Below, piece by piece: positions 1 to 11,212 of a stretch of DNA of 64,000 nucleotides. This stretch comes from Linanthus parryae (lineage: Eukaryota > Streptophyta > Magnoliopsida > Ericales > Polemoniaceae). The notes under the pieces are model-generated. The model ran no database searches and was not told where the DNA came from. It was given only the letters and a program-made list of their open reading frames with translations. The position numbers were made by a program, and so were the translations under genes. The stretch spans positions 58,241,718-58,305,717 of the forward strand of contig JALGPY010000004.1 in the NCBI GenBank assembly GCA_023055425.1, written 5' to 3'. Every line of letters begins with the position of its first letter. Within the stretch, counting starts at the first letter, position 1.

Positions 1-1118
1 AGCATTCCAAGAATAGTGGTAATGGTTTCTTCTCTATCACTAGTGATTTCAAGAAGTAGAAAGAAAGCAAAAAGTAAATTAGCATAAGTCAAAGGATGCT
101 TTCTTTCCTTGGTCTCGGAGCAGAGCATGTGTTCCATCACAATTGTAAGAAGATCAATCTCATATCCATGCATGATCAAATACATCAAATATAACACCCT
201 GTCAGTTCTCAGCTCTTTTGAATTCTCCCTAGGCACTACACACCTCATGAGGATGGGAAACAAAACTTTGGCTTCAAGAACTTCAACAGTTTTCACATAT
301 TGTGTTAAATGTTTAGAGGAGGTAGAGACATTAGGTAAAAATAATTCTTCCTTATTTTCAATACTTCAACCTTGTTGGGATAGTTTTATGTGTTATACAT
401 CTTGGGACAGCCTAAAACATGGACAAACTTTAAGTGATCTAACTCCATTGAAATTCGAGCAAGTTTGGATTGAATCAACAAGTTAACAGTTTTGAGTTGC
501 TTCATGTTTAGATAGAAAAGCCTAATAAGCCTAGGATAGGCCACTTTAGGAAAGGTTAAAGACTTTCCAAAGAGAGCTTTTCTCCAGCCTCGCAACGCAC
601 TCCATATTCATGGTTTTCAACATGTTAACACTAACCATGCTACAATAGACTACTGGTCTAGAATCAAAATCATCTAACAATTGTCCTCTATCAGTTTGAG
701 ATATAAACCACTTGGTGAAAATAAATGATTTCTTACCAGGGAACTGAGGCTTTTCACTGTAGAACTGTAGTTCTTTTCCGTTGCTTTTCCCTTGATCTTC
801 CTATACAACCTCTTCCTTACATTTTTTTTATTTTTTAGCCTTTTTCTTATTCAACTTCTTTGGACTGGTAATCTGTTCCTCTGGCTATTTCTTAGGAGCA
901 GATTGATCTGTCTTCTTCTTATTTCTAGAATTTGGTGTCAGATATTTCTTGCTTTTCTTCTTTGGAGGAGGTGGAGCCCTTTCTTCAGTTGGAGTTTTGG
1001 AACTAGAGTCACCACTGATGCTTTGAACTACATCATCAGCACTCTTCCTCTTCTTTTCTGAAACCACCTTTGAACCTCTAGTCATCTTGATTCTTTGGGA
1101 TTCTCTTCTTGTGCTCAT
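1..1118 (-). pseudogene. Envelope-like ORF of E1 (plant-transposon-protein type), broken and truncated by window edge
   Basis: The start codon is at 1118. The first 77 residues are basic and proline-rich (TPTEERAPPPPKKKSKK), like a nuclear or nucleic-acid-binding tail. Further on, 595-386 encodes the conserved core with the motifs FPKVAYPRLIRLFYLN and ELDHLKFVHVLGCPK, and 360-1 holds a more degenerate C-terminal half. The same order is seen in E2 (10050-8301). In the SIRE lineage this ORF follows pol and has been called envelope-like because of its position; its function is unproven, and I see no convincing signal peptide or membrane anchor here. Several frame breaks separate the blocks, so no single product is possible. 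Confidence 0.65.
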
Positions 1119-1164
1119 TATGGTTTAAGGGTAAAGAAGAGATAGGAAGGAGTGATACGGAAGA

Positions 1165-1198
<34 letters not shown>

Positions 1199-1660
1199 CA
1201 TAGAGAGAGAGTGAGAGAGAGAGAATAAGATAAATACTAGAGAGTTTGAGTTGGATAAGGACACAAATATATTTTCAAATCTTTTAAGATCTTCGCAGTT
1301 TGAATGAAATTCAAATTTGTGTTTTTGAGGGACGTGGGAAAAGAAATAAAATAATATTGATTTAAAAGAAAATAGGTTTAAAAAGTAAATAGCAATATTG
1401 AGCAATTATCTACAGAGATAACACCCAACATTGAAAGATCCAATCTTTCATTCAATAGCATAAAGACTTATTTCAAGGGTTTGAAAAGGCTTTCGAGACC
1501 TTGAACAGCTATACTGCTGAAGAAAGTAATATCAAGGCTTTGAAATGGTTTTCAAGGCTTTGAATATCAGTTCAAAACTTTGAAACACATAAAAATTTAC
1601 CTTAATCTTACTTGATACTCCCCCTAAACCAATGCATCCTTATTAAGCATACCCAACTCT
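1119..1660. other. E1 spacer between RNase H and the envelope-like ORF
   Basis: Non-coding spacer holding a GA microsatellite (1162-1224), several degenerate copies of the family palindrome between about 1470 and 1590, and a pyrimidine tract at 1617-1629 (purine-rich in the sense strand, core TTAGGGGGAG) just after pol. The same layout is found in E3 (23309-23720). Confidence 0.6.
1162..1224. repeat. GA microsatellite
   Basis: About 60 bp of nearly pure GAGA dinucleotide repeat with a few interruptions, in the leader of the envelope-like ORF of E1. The equivalent positions in E2 and E3 do not carry an expanded run, so it expanded in this copy. Confidence 0.9.
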
Positions 1661-2480
1661 TATTTGAGGGCTGTAAATATTTCTTCTTGGAATGGTTTAC
1701 TTAAGATATCTACCAGTTGTTTGTTAGTAGAAACAAATTCAAGAGTTATACCACATTTCTCAGCATGATCTCTGATGAAATGATGTTTAACATCTATGTG
1801 CTTAGTTCTGGAATGCTGAACTAGATTCTTTGTGATTGGAATAGCACTGGTAATGTCACATTTGATAGGTATTTATTTGAATTCAAATCCAATATCCCTC
1901 ATTTTCTGATCAATCCATAACACTTGTGAGCAGCAGGCTGCAGCTGCTATATATTCAACTTCAGGTGTTCATAATGCCATATAGTTCTGTTTCTTTGAAT
2001 GCCAGCTTAGTAGGGATGAACCAAGGAATTGGAAACACCCTGAAGTTCTCTTTCTTTCAACTTTATACCGTGCAAACTCAGCATCTGAATATCCAAAAAG
2101 AGAGAAGTTAGAGTAATTTGGATACCAAAGCCCTAAGTCTTTCGTACCATTGAGATATCTGAAGATTCTTTTAACAACAGTTAAATATCAATCTTTAGGA
2201 TCAGATTGAAATCTTGCAAACATACAGACACTAAACATAATGTCTGGTCTACTAGGAGTGAGATATAGAAAAGATCCAATCATACCTCTATACTCATTCT
2301 GATTTACACTCTTACTAGCTTGATCCTTATCTAAGGATAGTGCAAGACTCATAAGAGTCTTTGTAACTTTGGACTAAGAAATATTTTATTTGTTGATCAA
2401 GTCCTTAGTATACTTATTTTGATGCAAACAGATTTGTTTCTTCATCTATTGTACATGCAGTCCAAGAAGAAGTTCAATTC
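1661..2480 (-). pseudogene. RNase H and connection domain of E1 pol
   Basis: C-terminal part of the copia polyprotein, which would degrade the RNA strand during reverse transcription. On the minus strand the motif TPEVEYIAAAACCSQVLWI, corresponding to the family's TAEAEYIAAGA, can be read near 1955-1900, and degenerate SRPDIM-like and YRGMIGS-like stretches near 2240-2290 match the intact reading frame of E2 (11212-10490). Several stops and frame changes interrupt it. It is followed downstream by the purine tract near 1617-1629. Confidence 0.7.
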
Positions 2481-3130
2481 TCACATTAAGCTCATCTCAA
2501 ATTCCCTGCTCATAAGACTTGAGAAATCCTTGCAAAGAGAATCATTAGTAGCTCCAAACAGAATATCATCAACATATATTTGAACTACTAGAATGTCTTT
2601 CACATGAGTCTTGATGAAATGGGATTTATCAAGTAATCATCTCTTGAAACCATTTTCAAGTAAAAACTTTGACATTCTTTCAAACCAAGCCCTTGGAGGT
2701 TGTTTTAACGCATAGAGAACTTTTTCAAGTTTGTAAACATAAACTGGAAAGTCATCACTTTCAAATCCTGGAGGTTGAGCAACATAAACATCTTCTTGCA
2801 AATAACCATTTAGGAATGCACACTTGACATCCATTTGAAAAAGTTTAATGTCCATGTAAGATGCAATTCCAAGTAACATTCTAATTGCGTTTAACCTTGC
2901 AACAAGAGCAAAAGTCTCCTCATAGTCAATTCCTTATTCTTGGTTGTAGTCTCGAGCTACTACTCTGGATTTGTTTTTTATTACCTTGCCATTTTCATCT
3001 ACCTTGTTTCTGAACACCCACATTGCGCCTATAACAGACTGATATTTTGGTAGAGGAACTAGATTCCACACCTTGTTTCGCTCAAATTCATTGAGTTCGC
3101 TTTGCATTGCAATGATCCAGTCTGCTTCTT
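2481..3130 (-). pseudogene. Reverse transcriptase domain of E1 pol, catalytic YVDD still readable
   Basis: The N-terminal part (2879-2637) has the copia signature FLNGYLQEDVYVAQPPGFES and LKQPPRAWFERM. The catalytic motif is preserved as IYVDDILFGA near 2580-2550, after a stop at about 2637. It is the only one of the three SIRE-type copies in the window that retains the YVDD region; E2 and E3 lack it through deletions. In-frame stops after GFKR and in the downstream SREFEMSLM segment make it non-functional. Confidence 0.8.
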
Positions 3131-4428
3131 GTAATGCTTATTTTATATTTTTGTGTTCAACAATACAGACAAATTTTTTAAAAGCACACAAGTTTTCCAA
3201 TTGATATCTTATCTGTGTACCAGTGGATGGATCGGATATAATGTTGTCAACTGGATGAGATGACATACATTTGAATCTCTTTCTTGGAGTCCATGGCTCA
3301 GGCTCGCCAGGTAACTTTTCAATCCTTTGATGCACCAATTGTATTATCTGCTTCATCTTCTGACTCATGCTTGTTCAAATTCAAGTCTGCAAAACTTTCA
3401 CTCAAAGAACCATCATAGCTTCCATCAAAAATGATATGAATACGTTCTTCAACAAGCTTAGTTCTTTTATTTTAAACTCTATAGGCTTTTCTTGTGTGAG
3501 AGTAACCAAGAAAGATACCTTCATCACTTCTTGCATCAAACTTACCAAGATTGTCCTTAACATTGTGGTGTACAAAACAAGTACAACCAAAAAGTTTGAA
3601 ATATGAAATATTTGGCTTTCTTACTTTGAAAAGCTCATAGGGGGTCTTCTTCAAAATTGGCCTAATTAGGAACCTGTTGAGTATGTAGTTGGCTGTGTTC
3701 ACAGCTTCTATCCAGAATGGCTTTGGTAAATTTTTCTCTACAAGCATTGTCCTTGACATATCTCCAAGAGTCATGTTCTTTGTTTCAACAACACCATTCT
3801 GTTGAGGAGTTCTTGGAGAAGAAAATTTGTTATAGATACCATAATTAGTACAAAATAAATCAAACTCAAGCTAATAAAATTCTCTACCATGATCACTTTT
3901 GATTGAAGCAATTGGTAGGTTTTTCAAAATTTGAAGCTCCTTACAAAGCTTTGAAAATTCAGTTAGAGCTTCAAATTTATCTCTAAGAAACATACCCAAG
4001 TAAATCTTGAATAATCATCAACAATAACTAGCATATACTTCTTACCATTTGGAGTTGGAGTCCGCTTAGGACCACAAAGATCCTTGTGAAATAGTTCAAT
4101 GGGTATGGTAGTACTTACACATTTCTTTGGTTTGAATGAGCTCCTTATCTCCTTACCTTGAGCACAGGTTTTACATACTTCATCATCTCTGAATTTGATA
4201 GAAGGCAAACCTCATATCATGTCTGTAGAGATCAACTTGTTCAAGGTATGCAAGCTAAAGTGTCCAAGCTTTCTGTGCTAAAGCTTTGAATCCTCTTTCA
4301 AGGCGTTGAGACACTTCAAGCTTTCACCTGCAACTTTGTTAGTGTGTAAATTATAGACATTGTTTGACCTTGAGGCAGTGAGAATCTAAATTCCAGATTT
4401 CTCATTTTTCACCACACATTTCTCTTTA
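3131..4428 (-). pseudogene. Integrase and hinge region of E1 pol
   Basis: Integrase would insert the cDNA into the chromosome. Readable blocks in order are the pre-integrase zinc region ending CKTCAQGK (about 4208-4140), the catalytic core with HKDLCGP and VDDYSRFTWV (about 4110-3990), the C-terminal part with EAVNTANYILNR and LFGCTCFVHH (3774-3472), and the hinge with HPVDNIISDPSTGTQIRYQL (3368-3138). Frame changes occur near 3960 and 3400. The order and spacing agree with E2 and E3, so the annotation is secure although the protein is broken. Confidence 0.8.
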
Positions 4429-4690
4429 TCAAAAGATAACCTTGTTACTGTTATTAAAAAGCTGAGATACACTAAGCAGATTAAATTTCAAACCATCAAC
4501 TAAATAGACATCAGAAAAAGAATTTTCAGAATTTGTACCAACTTTACCAAAACCTACGATGTTGCATTTTCCTTTGTCACCAAGTGTGATTGATCCTTCA
4601 AATTGCTCTTTCAATTATGAGAATAGGGATCTCTTTCCACTGATATTTCTGGAGCAACCACTGTCCATAAACCATCTTTGATCTTTGCAC
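4429..4690 (-). pseudogene. Aspartic protease region of E1
   Basis: The minus strand reads WFMDSGCSRNISGKRS near 4680-4630, so the catalytic Asp-Ser-Gly triplet is intact, followed at 4614-4429 by EGSITLGDKGKCNIVGFGK and LKFNLLSVSQL, typical of copia proteases that cleave the Gag-Pol precursor. A frame break (stop near 4617) separates the two parts. Upstream it is joined almost directly to the first zinc-knuckle region of gag, because about 850 bp present in E2 and E3 (coiled coil and second knuckle) are missing here. Confidence 0.75.
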
Positions 4691-4702
4691 TTGGTGACAT
4701 CC

Positions 4703-5821
4703 TTAATATCTTTTCAAAATTTCATCATGCTTGGCCATAAGGCAGACGTTGGCTTGTTCTTCTTCAGATTGAGAATCACTAGAGGAATCAGAATCACTCC
4801 AGGAAGCTACCATAGCTTTCTTTCTTCTTTCATGGTCTTTCTTCTGAAATTGTTTTCTCTTCTTGTGTGGACAGTCTCTGATTAAGTGCCATGCATCACC
4901 ACACTCAAAGAAATTCATTACTTTAGGTTTATTACCATGAATGATAGATCTACCTTTGTAGTCTCTGCTACTTGAGGATTTGTGTTTTTCCTTCTTTGTT
5001 TCCAAAGTTCTTATTCATATTTAGAATCCTGGTCAAGGCTTTCAAAATAAGAGAAAAAATATCTTTATCATCATCCTTTTCTAGTTCAAGGCTTTGGTAT
5101 GGATCACTCTCCTTGGCCATGACAGCTAAGTTCTTGACACTTTCTGGTAGATCTCCATCATCTTTATTCATAGATATTTCACATGTGAGCAGCGTTCCTT
5201 GCAGTTCATCAAGTTGAAGAGATGATAGATCTTGAGATTCTTCAATGGCAGTAGTGTTTGGTTCCCATTTTGCTTTAGGAAGACTTCTTAGAATCTTTCT
5301 AACCTTTTCTTCATTGGAAATGTGTTTTCCTAATGAATCAAGGTTGTTGACAATATCAGTGAATCTTTTGAACACGTCTCTGATGAATTCATCTCCATTC
5401 ATTTTGAACAGCTCATATTGCATAAGGAATGTGTTGATCTTGGTTTTCTTGACTTGGCTTTTTCCTTCAAAGGTCACCACAAGCTTGTCCCATATTTCCT
5501 TGGCAGTATTGCATCCTGAAATCCTGTTAAATTCATCTGCACTCAAAGCACATATAAGAGATTCATAGCTCTGTAATTTTTAGAAAATTTCTCTAATTAA
5601 GAAGCACAAAGTGAATCCTCAGTTTTGGGAGTCCTGCTTCCATATTTTTTAGTGTAGAATATATGCGAACCCTTCTGAATTATAGCCCATAGCTCCACAT
5701 CCTGATTAATGATAAACATTTTCATCAAGGGTTTCGAGTGCATAAAATTGTCACCACAGAACAACGGAGGTCTATTAGCAGCTCTTTCCTATGAGAAACC
5801 ACCATCTCCTACAATAGTCAT
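4703..5821 (-). pseudogene. Gag (UBN2-type) of E1
   Basis: The first ATG after the PBS is at 5821; it opens MTIVGDGGFS and meets a stop soon after. The body (5546-4968) shows the UBN2/Gag-polypeptide signature of copia elements: SGCNTAKEIWDKLVVTFEG, YELFKMNGDE and RKILRSLPKAKWEP. The zinc knuckle at about 4915-4870 reads FFECGDAWHLIRDC, so the first cysteine of CCHC is replaced by Phe and the conserved Gly before His by Trp. Gag would form the virus-like particle. Stops near 5791 and frame changes near 5560 break it. Confidence 0.8.
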
Positions 5822-5856
5822 AATTACAAGATTGTTAGATCTATGCAGTGATACAA

Positions 5857-5868
5857 GCTCTGATACCA
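5857..5868 (-). other. Primer-binding site of E1 (initiator tRNA-Met)
   Basis: The plus strand reads GCTCTGATACCA, the complement of TGGTATCAGAGC that pairs with the 3' end of initiator tRNA-Met. It is two bases from the LTR start at 5871, as expected for minus-strand priming. Confidence 0.9.
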
Positions 5869-5870
5869 AT

Positions 5871-6971
5871 TGAAGGACAGTAATGTAGGAATAACTACAG
5901 GATCAATACTCTAGAAGTAGGGTTGAATAGAGTATGGAAACTCTTGCAACTTTTTATAAAAGATTGGTTTGAAAGATATTTATGAAGTCCAGCAAGTATT
6001 TCAAGGCCTTGAAATGAGTTTCAAGTCCTTATAATCAAAACAAAGAGCAAAAGAAATATGAATGTTTTCAAGTCCTTGAAATAGGTTCAAGCCCTTGAAC
6101 ATAAACCTGTTTTGTGCAGTAAATAAGCTAAGTAGAGAACAACAAAGTAAATGCAAGAGACACAATTATTTATAGAGTTCAGTTCACTTGGACCTACGGC
6201 TCTACCTCAGGGACTTAATCCTTTTAGGATTTTCAACTCAATTCTTATTAATCAAAACCTAATCCCTAGATCTCAAGCACAAAGAGATGCCTTACTCTAT
6301 TACAGCTTGTGGTTCTCATTAACCTATCTAGTACCTGCTCCAGCTAACTGATTAATCAATAATTATATATTGTACACCTTGAACAATCCACGAGGATAAG
6401 AACTAGAAGTATTATCTAAGTGATATACAATTAATTATTTAAAGAGAAGGACAATGAGAACTAAGTCTTCAGTGAGAATGCAGTGTTCTTCAGATGATTG
6501 GATTGAGTGATGTAGATCTTCTTCTTGGTTGCTTGTCAATCCTTTGTAGTATATGAATGTCTCTTTGTGTTTCTCTCTCGAAATTCTTCAGCAATTCCCT
6601 CTTTCAAGAATCTGATCTTCCGGATCTTCTTAACAAACTTTTTAAAAAGTTAGCTTCAAATCTAAACTCTTCTAACATCTCTTCCAACGACTAGTTGTTC
6701 AGTATCTTCAAAGATACTGTCTTTGATTTTGTTTTGGAAGGTGTTAGGAAGGTCCATGTAAATTATGCCAGCACATAATCAGATCAAAAACTTAGTTTCC
6801 TTTTCTGTAACATTCAATTTAGGATCTGATTCCTGCAAAATAGGCAACTGTATATCCCTGCAAAAGCTTAGTCAAACATGTAGATTAATCACAATTTAGA
6901 GTAACTGAATGATTTGTCTTTCATCATCAAATAACATATAATCAATCATAGGAGATCAGTAGTTGGAATAG
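5871..6971 (-). repeat. 5' LTR of E1, PBS-proximal part
   Basis: Begins TGAAGGACAG next to the PBS and is colinear with the other family LTRs, including the block CTTGGACCTACG and a TATA-like ATTTATAGAG near 6168-6177. Copies of the TTTCAAGGCCTTGAAA motif lie near 6000-6100. The LTR is interrupted at 6971 by E2 and continues at 16492. Confidence 0.85.
6967..6971. repeat. Target-site duplication of E2, left copy (AATAG)
   Basis: AATAG directly abuts the left end of E2 and is repeated at 16492-16496, proving a single insertion event into the 5' LTR of E1. Confidence 0.92.
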
Positions 6972-8015
6972 TGAAAGTGTGAGTGTGCAGATGTATAAGT
7001 AACTAAGATACTCTAGAAAGGGGGGGTTGAATAGAGTATGCCAACTTTTTGCAGAATTTGTTAACATGTAGAAAAACTTGCGCAGACAATGAATTTAAAG
7101 GCCTTGAACACAGGTTCAAGCCTTTGAAAAGATGCAGAAAGTTTAGAAAAAGTATGCCTTTTTCAAGGCCTTGAAAACAAGTTCAAACCCTTGAAAGAAA
7201 CAGTTTTTGTATGCTGCAAAAGTTCAGAAAGTAAATGAACTGAAAATGCACAAGACAAGTGATTATAGAGTTCAGTCCACTTGGACCTACGTCTCTAACT
7301 CAGGGATTAGATCCCTGCAGGATTTTCAAATCAATTCTTATTAATCAAAAGCTAAGCCCTATAACTCAAGCAAAGAGAGTTCCCATACTCTGTTACATCT
7401 TGTGGTTTTCCCTAACCTGTCTAGTACCTGCTCTAGCTAACTGATTAACTAAGAATTCTATATTGTTCACTTTGAACAATCCTTGAGAATGAATGTAGAA
7501 ATAATACAAAAATGATCTACTAATATAGCTCTATACAGAAGATCGCTTAAGAGTAGAAAAGTGCAGTGAAATGCAGTAAACTTCTGTGTATGGATTGGAA
7601 GAGATGAAGAACTTCTTTGATGATTGATAACAAGATCAAAGTATTCAAGTGTTTCCAAATCTGCAGCAATCCAGTTTAGGAAACAATCCTGCAAAACTTA
7701 GAAAACATATTTCCTGCATTATCATTGTCAAATAGTTGATATAGTGCGATTCAAAACATGTTTAACAATTTGTCTTTCATCATCTAACAACAGGTAATCA
7801 AACATATGCAAGAGAGATAATAAATCAGATCAGAGAGTTAGCAAAAAAAATCCCCCTGAGAATATACTTTCAGGTTTAACAGTTTCAAGACGTTGAATCC
7901 AGTTATAAGGCCAAAACTATTTTCAAGCCTCTGAAGCTAATTCAAGGCTTTGAAAGTTTTTTCAAGGCGCTGAAATAGCCAAGCTGTTTCAAGTCTTGAA
8001 CAACCTGATCTTTCA
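6972..8015 (-). repeat. 3' LTR of E2 (1,044 bp, internally deleted)
   Basis: Colinear with 15155-16491 except for missing sequence near 7625-7635, where the text jumps from TGATGATTGAT to ACAAGATCAAAG; the 5' LTR has roughly 290 bp more at that place. It contains two clusters of the family palindrome (7090-7190 and 7880-8000) and the inverted repeat CAGGGAT-TAG-ATCCCTG at 7301-7317. Confidence 0.93.
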
Positions 8016-8027
8016 ATCTGCCCCTTG
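8016..8027 (-). other. LTR-adjacent polypurine tract of E2
   Basis: The plus strand reads ATCTGCCCCTTG immediately inside the 3' LTR; the sense strand is purine-rich (CAAGGGGCAGAT) and would prime plus-strand DNA synthesis. Confidence 0.75.
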
Positions 8028-8300
8028 ATGAAAGATAAAACCAAATTCTGTTTGATCCTTAGTCTCTGCAAAACAAACTGATTAGTCTAAAATTTAAAGA
8101 CACAATAATTCCAAAAAGATCCAACTTATTTAACGACCAACAAAAACACATAAATAGTTCAGCAGATAAAACCAAATAAACCTAAACTGAAACCTCGAAT
8201 TTCCTCCCCCTTTTTGACTTTCATCAAAAAGATAGAATATGTTGGATCAAGTGTCTGGAAAATTTTGAAAACTTAAAGAAATAATTAAAGCATAGAGAAT
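8028..8300. other. E2 3' untranslated region with a second purine tract
   Basis: Non-coding. At 8203-8215 the plus strand has CCTCCCCCTTTTT followed by GACTTTCATC, a sense-strand AAAAAGGGGGAGG tract. The same tract and flank occur in E3 (22468-22481) and, decayed, in E4 (about 18957-18971), so it is conserved despite lying about 190 bp from the LTR. Confidence 0.6.
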
Positions 8301-10050
8301 ATGGAAGAAAGAATAGGCAAGATTAAGGGTTTTGATCTTCATCTTCATCCTGATCTTCTTCCTCTTTCTCGTTGTCTTCTTCATCAGTCTTGTCCTGCTC
8401 TTCAAGTTATTCTACAATCCCTTCTGCAACAGCTGCCTCTTCAGTCTTGTCCTTTTCAACAGCCTTTGGAGATTTATTCTTCTTCTTCAAAGTGATCAGC
8501 AGCTCATCTGAATCAGGGCTATTGACTTCATCTTCTGCCTATTCTGCTGCCTGCTTTCCCTTATCTGAACTGAAGTAGCTTCTTCCTGGTCTGAATGCTC
8601 ACTGGGCAAATCCTTTTCTGACTTTCCTTTATTTGTTCCTTCAGGATCCTCAGGAACATCAAGAAAAGTCATGCTTCTGAAGATACTTTCCACCATGTAC
8701 TTGAATTGTCCCATATCACTTTCTAGTCCAAAAACAGTAGCATTGACATCCTCCATGTCAAGTTCTAAACCATCAAGTCTTTTTCTGTCTGTAGGATGAG
8801 AAGTCTGGCTTGAAGTGGGAGTCAAGGTCTAGGGTTTAGAAAATTTCTTTGCACCTAGTTCTGCTTCAGTCAGGTCAGAGTAAAGTTTCCAAACTTTCAC
8901 TTTTTTTTTCAGAACTCCAATTTTCTCAAAGGCTTTCTCATTGATTTCCCCAAACCCAGATGTGACTGATTCTTCTCTAGTAAAAGGGATCTCAAAATTC
9001 TCAAAGAACATGGTGAGGAGGTTAGCATATGGCAGAGGGTGAATCCTCTTACTGGTTAGGCTGAAGAGCATGAGTTCAAGAACTAGTTTTGGGAGATCAA
9101 TCTCATAGCCATGCATAACCAGGTACATGATGTGCAACATTCTCTCAGTCACCAACTCTCTTGAGTGCTCTCTAGGAAAGACACATCTCACCAGTATAGT
9201 ATGAAGGACTTTGGCTTCAACGTTCAACACAGAGTTTGTTAACTATTTGGCTGAGGTTGAAATATTTGGAAGAAAGAATTCTTCTTTGGATAGCTTTAAA
9301 GTTTCTCACTTTGGTGGATGGTTGCTAGTGTCATACCTCTTTGTAAAACCTAACACAGTGGCAAACTCAGAGTGATCTAGTTCAATTACTATCCCAGCAA
9401 CTTTAGATTTGATCACCAAGTGTGCAGATCTGTTTACTTGGGTTAGGTTCAGATAGAAGAGTATGGTGAGTCTAGGGTGGGCAATTTCTCTAGGATTCAT
9501 CATACACCACAAAGAGCTCTTCTTTAACATAGATATGCACTTGAGTTTCATGTGTTCAAACACATACTTATTAACCAAACTGCAAAAACCAACAAACATT
9601 GAAGCAAAACCATCTAACCACTGACCTTTTAGAGATGTTTGAGACAAAACATGTCTCATCTGGAGCCGTGTTCTTTGTTGAGACCTGAGAATAGATCTGC
9701 AATGACTTCTCCAATTGACTTTCTGGTTGTGCTTCTGTCACCTTCCCTTTCCCTTTTTCTGCCTGAGTTGCCTTCTTCTTCACCTTCTTCGAACTGGTAG
9801 GCTATGTTTCTGGTTGCTTTTCTATAACGGCCTTCTGCTTCTTCTGTTTTTCTTAAGAGGAGGTTGTAGCCTTCTTGATCTTCTTCTTTGGTGGAGGAGG
9901 ATCTTGGACTGCCTCTGCACTGGGAGTTATGGAGCTAGAGTCTCCACTGACTTCTTGAACCTCTTCCACTGTTGCTTTTCTCTTCTTCTCTGATACAGGT
10001 TTTGAACCTCCAGCCATCTTGATTCTGTTTGAGGCTCTTCATGTGCTCAT
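8301..10050 (-). pseudogene. Envelope-like ORF of E2, most complete copy in the window
   Basis: The start at 10050 meets a TGA at codon 4; the next Met (in RIKMAGG) follows shortly. The order is a basic, proline-rich N-terminus (DPPPPKKKIKK, about 9920-9880), a Lys-rich segment with KGKGKVTEAQ, the conserved core 9659-9306 with IAHPRLTILFYLNL and VIELDHSEFATVLGFTKRYD, a second conserved block 9230-8829 with LVMHGYEIDLPKLVLELM and HPLPYANLLTMFF, and a C-terminal Gln/Glu-rich segment with possible coiled coil (8825-8496). Frame changes occur near 9660 and 9300. Position after pol matches the SIRE envelope-like gene; similarity to the putative plant transposon protein family is the only lead on function. 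Confidence 0.75.
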
Positions 10051-10489
10051 TAGGGTTAGGGAGAAGAAAAGATAGAGATGTAATGATACAGAATGAAGGA
10101 CAAGAGAAGAGGATAAGTACTGAAAGAGTTTGAGTTTCAAAAGGAAACTAGTATCTCTCTGATTCTTAAAAGATTTGCCAAGATCAGAGAAATTTAAAAC
10201 TATTAATGCTTTGGAAAAAGAATATACCAATACTATTTTTGGCTAAGAAATTTTTTTGAAAAGGGTAGGGACTATATTAGGTAAATATCTACAGAGATAT
10301 CACCTAGTATAGAATGATCCAAGTTATTTGACTATTAGTGTAACAGATTCATTTTCAAGGCTTTGAAAAGGCTTTCAAAGGTCTTGAAATTCGTAACACT
10401 GCAACAGGTAAAAAATCAAAGCTTTGAACTGATTTTCAAGGCTTTGAAACTGAGTTCAAACATTTGTAAACACAAAAAACTTACCTTTC
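10051..10489. other. E2 spacer between RNase H and the envelope-like ORF
   Basis: Non-coding. It carries a cluster of TTTCAAGGCTTTGAAA-like palindromes between 10351 and 10470. The post-pol purine tract seen in E1 and E3 is not visible here. Confidence 0.55.
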
Positions 10490-11212
10490 TTACCTTAGAG
10501 CTGAGAACCTTTCATATGCAAATGGTTTGGTGAAGATATCTGCAATTTGCATGTTAGTGGCAACAAATTCAAGAACAATATCCCCTTTCTCAGCATGATC
10601 TCTGATGAAGTGGTGTCTGCCATCGATTCGCTTGGTTCTTGAGTGTTTTACTGGATTCTTTATTATTGAAATTTCACTAGTGTTGTCACACTTAGTAGGC
10701 ATGCCTCTGAAGTCAAATCCAAGGTCTCTTAGCTGTTGAGAAATCCATAGTACTTGTGAGCAACATGCTCCTGCAGCTATATATTCAGCTTCAGCTGTTG
10801 ATAGAGCAACTGAATTCTGTTTCTTGGAATGCCAGCTAATTAAGGATGATCCAATGAATTGACAGGATCCATAAGTGCTTCTTCTATCAACTTTGTAGCC
10901 TGCAAAGTCAGCATCTGAAAAACCACTCAAAGAGAAGTTAGAATGTCTTGGATACCAAAGACCTAAGTCTTTGGTACCATTGAGATATCTGAATATTCTC
11001 TTCACAGCAATTAAGATTGATTCTTTTGGATCAGCTTGAAATCTAGCACACATGCATACACAAAACATAATATTTGGTCTGCTTGCTGTCAGATAGAGTA
11101 TTGATCCAATCATGCCTCTATACTCTTTTACATTGACACTCTTACCAGATTCATCCTTGTCTAAGGATAGTGTAGAGCTCATTGGGGTCTTGGCTTCCTT
11201 GCATTGAGCCAT
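10490..11212 (-). pseudogene. Connection and RNase H domains of E2 pol, open for 240 codons
   Basis: The longest uninterrupted pol segment of the SIRE-type copies. It runs from KTPMSSTLSLDKDESGK through YRGMIGSILYLTASRPNI and DADFAGYKVDRRSTYG to the RNase H signature ALSTAEAEYIAAGACCSQ and the terminal motifs THLI-like HHFIRDHAEKGDI and QIADIFTKPF. All the usual copia RNase H landmarks are present, so this domain alone looks intact. Upstream, the catalytic part of reverse transcriptase is gone (junction near 11345-11360), so the segment cannot be expressed in its normal context. Confidence 0.85.

Noticed and set aside
5245..5568. Open frame on the plus strand opposite gag of E1, and similar ones at 13104-13559, 14268-14516, 27642-27950 and 49874-50341
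   Set aside because: Antisense shadows of conserved gag or pol sequence; no motifs of their own and no expected promoter.
7090..8000. Regularly spaced short repeats resembling a CRISPR array
   Set aside because: The units are palindromic, vary in spacing and sequence, lie in LTRs of a plant retrotransposon and have no cas genes.
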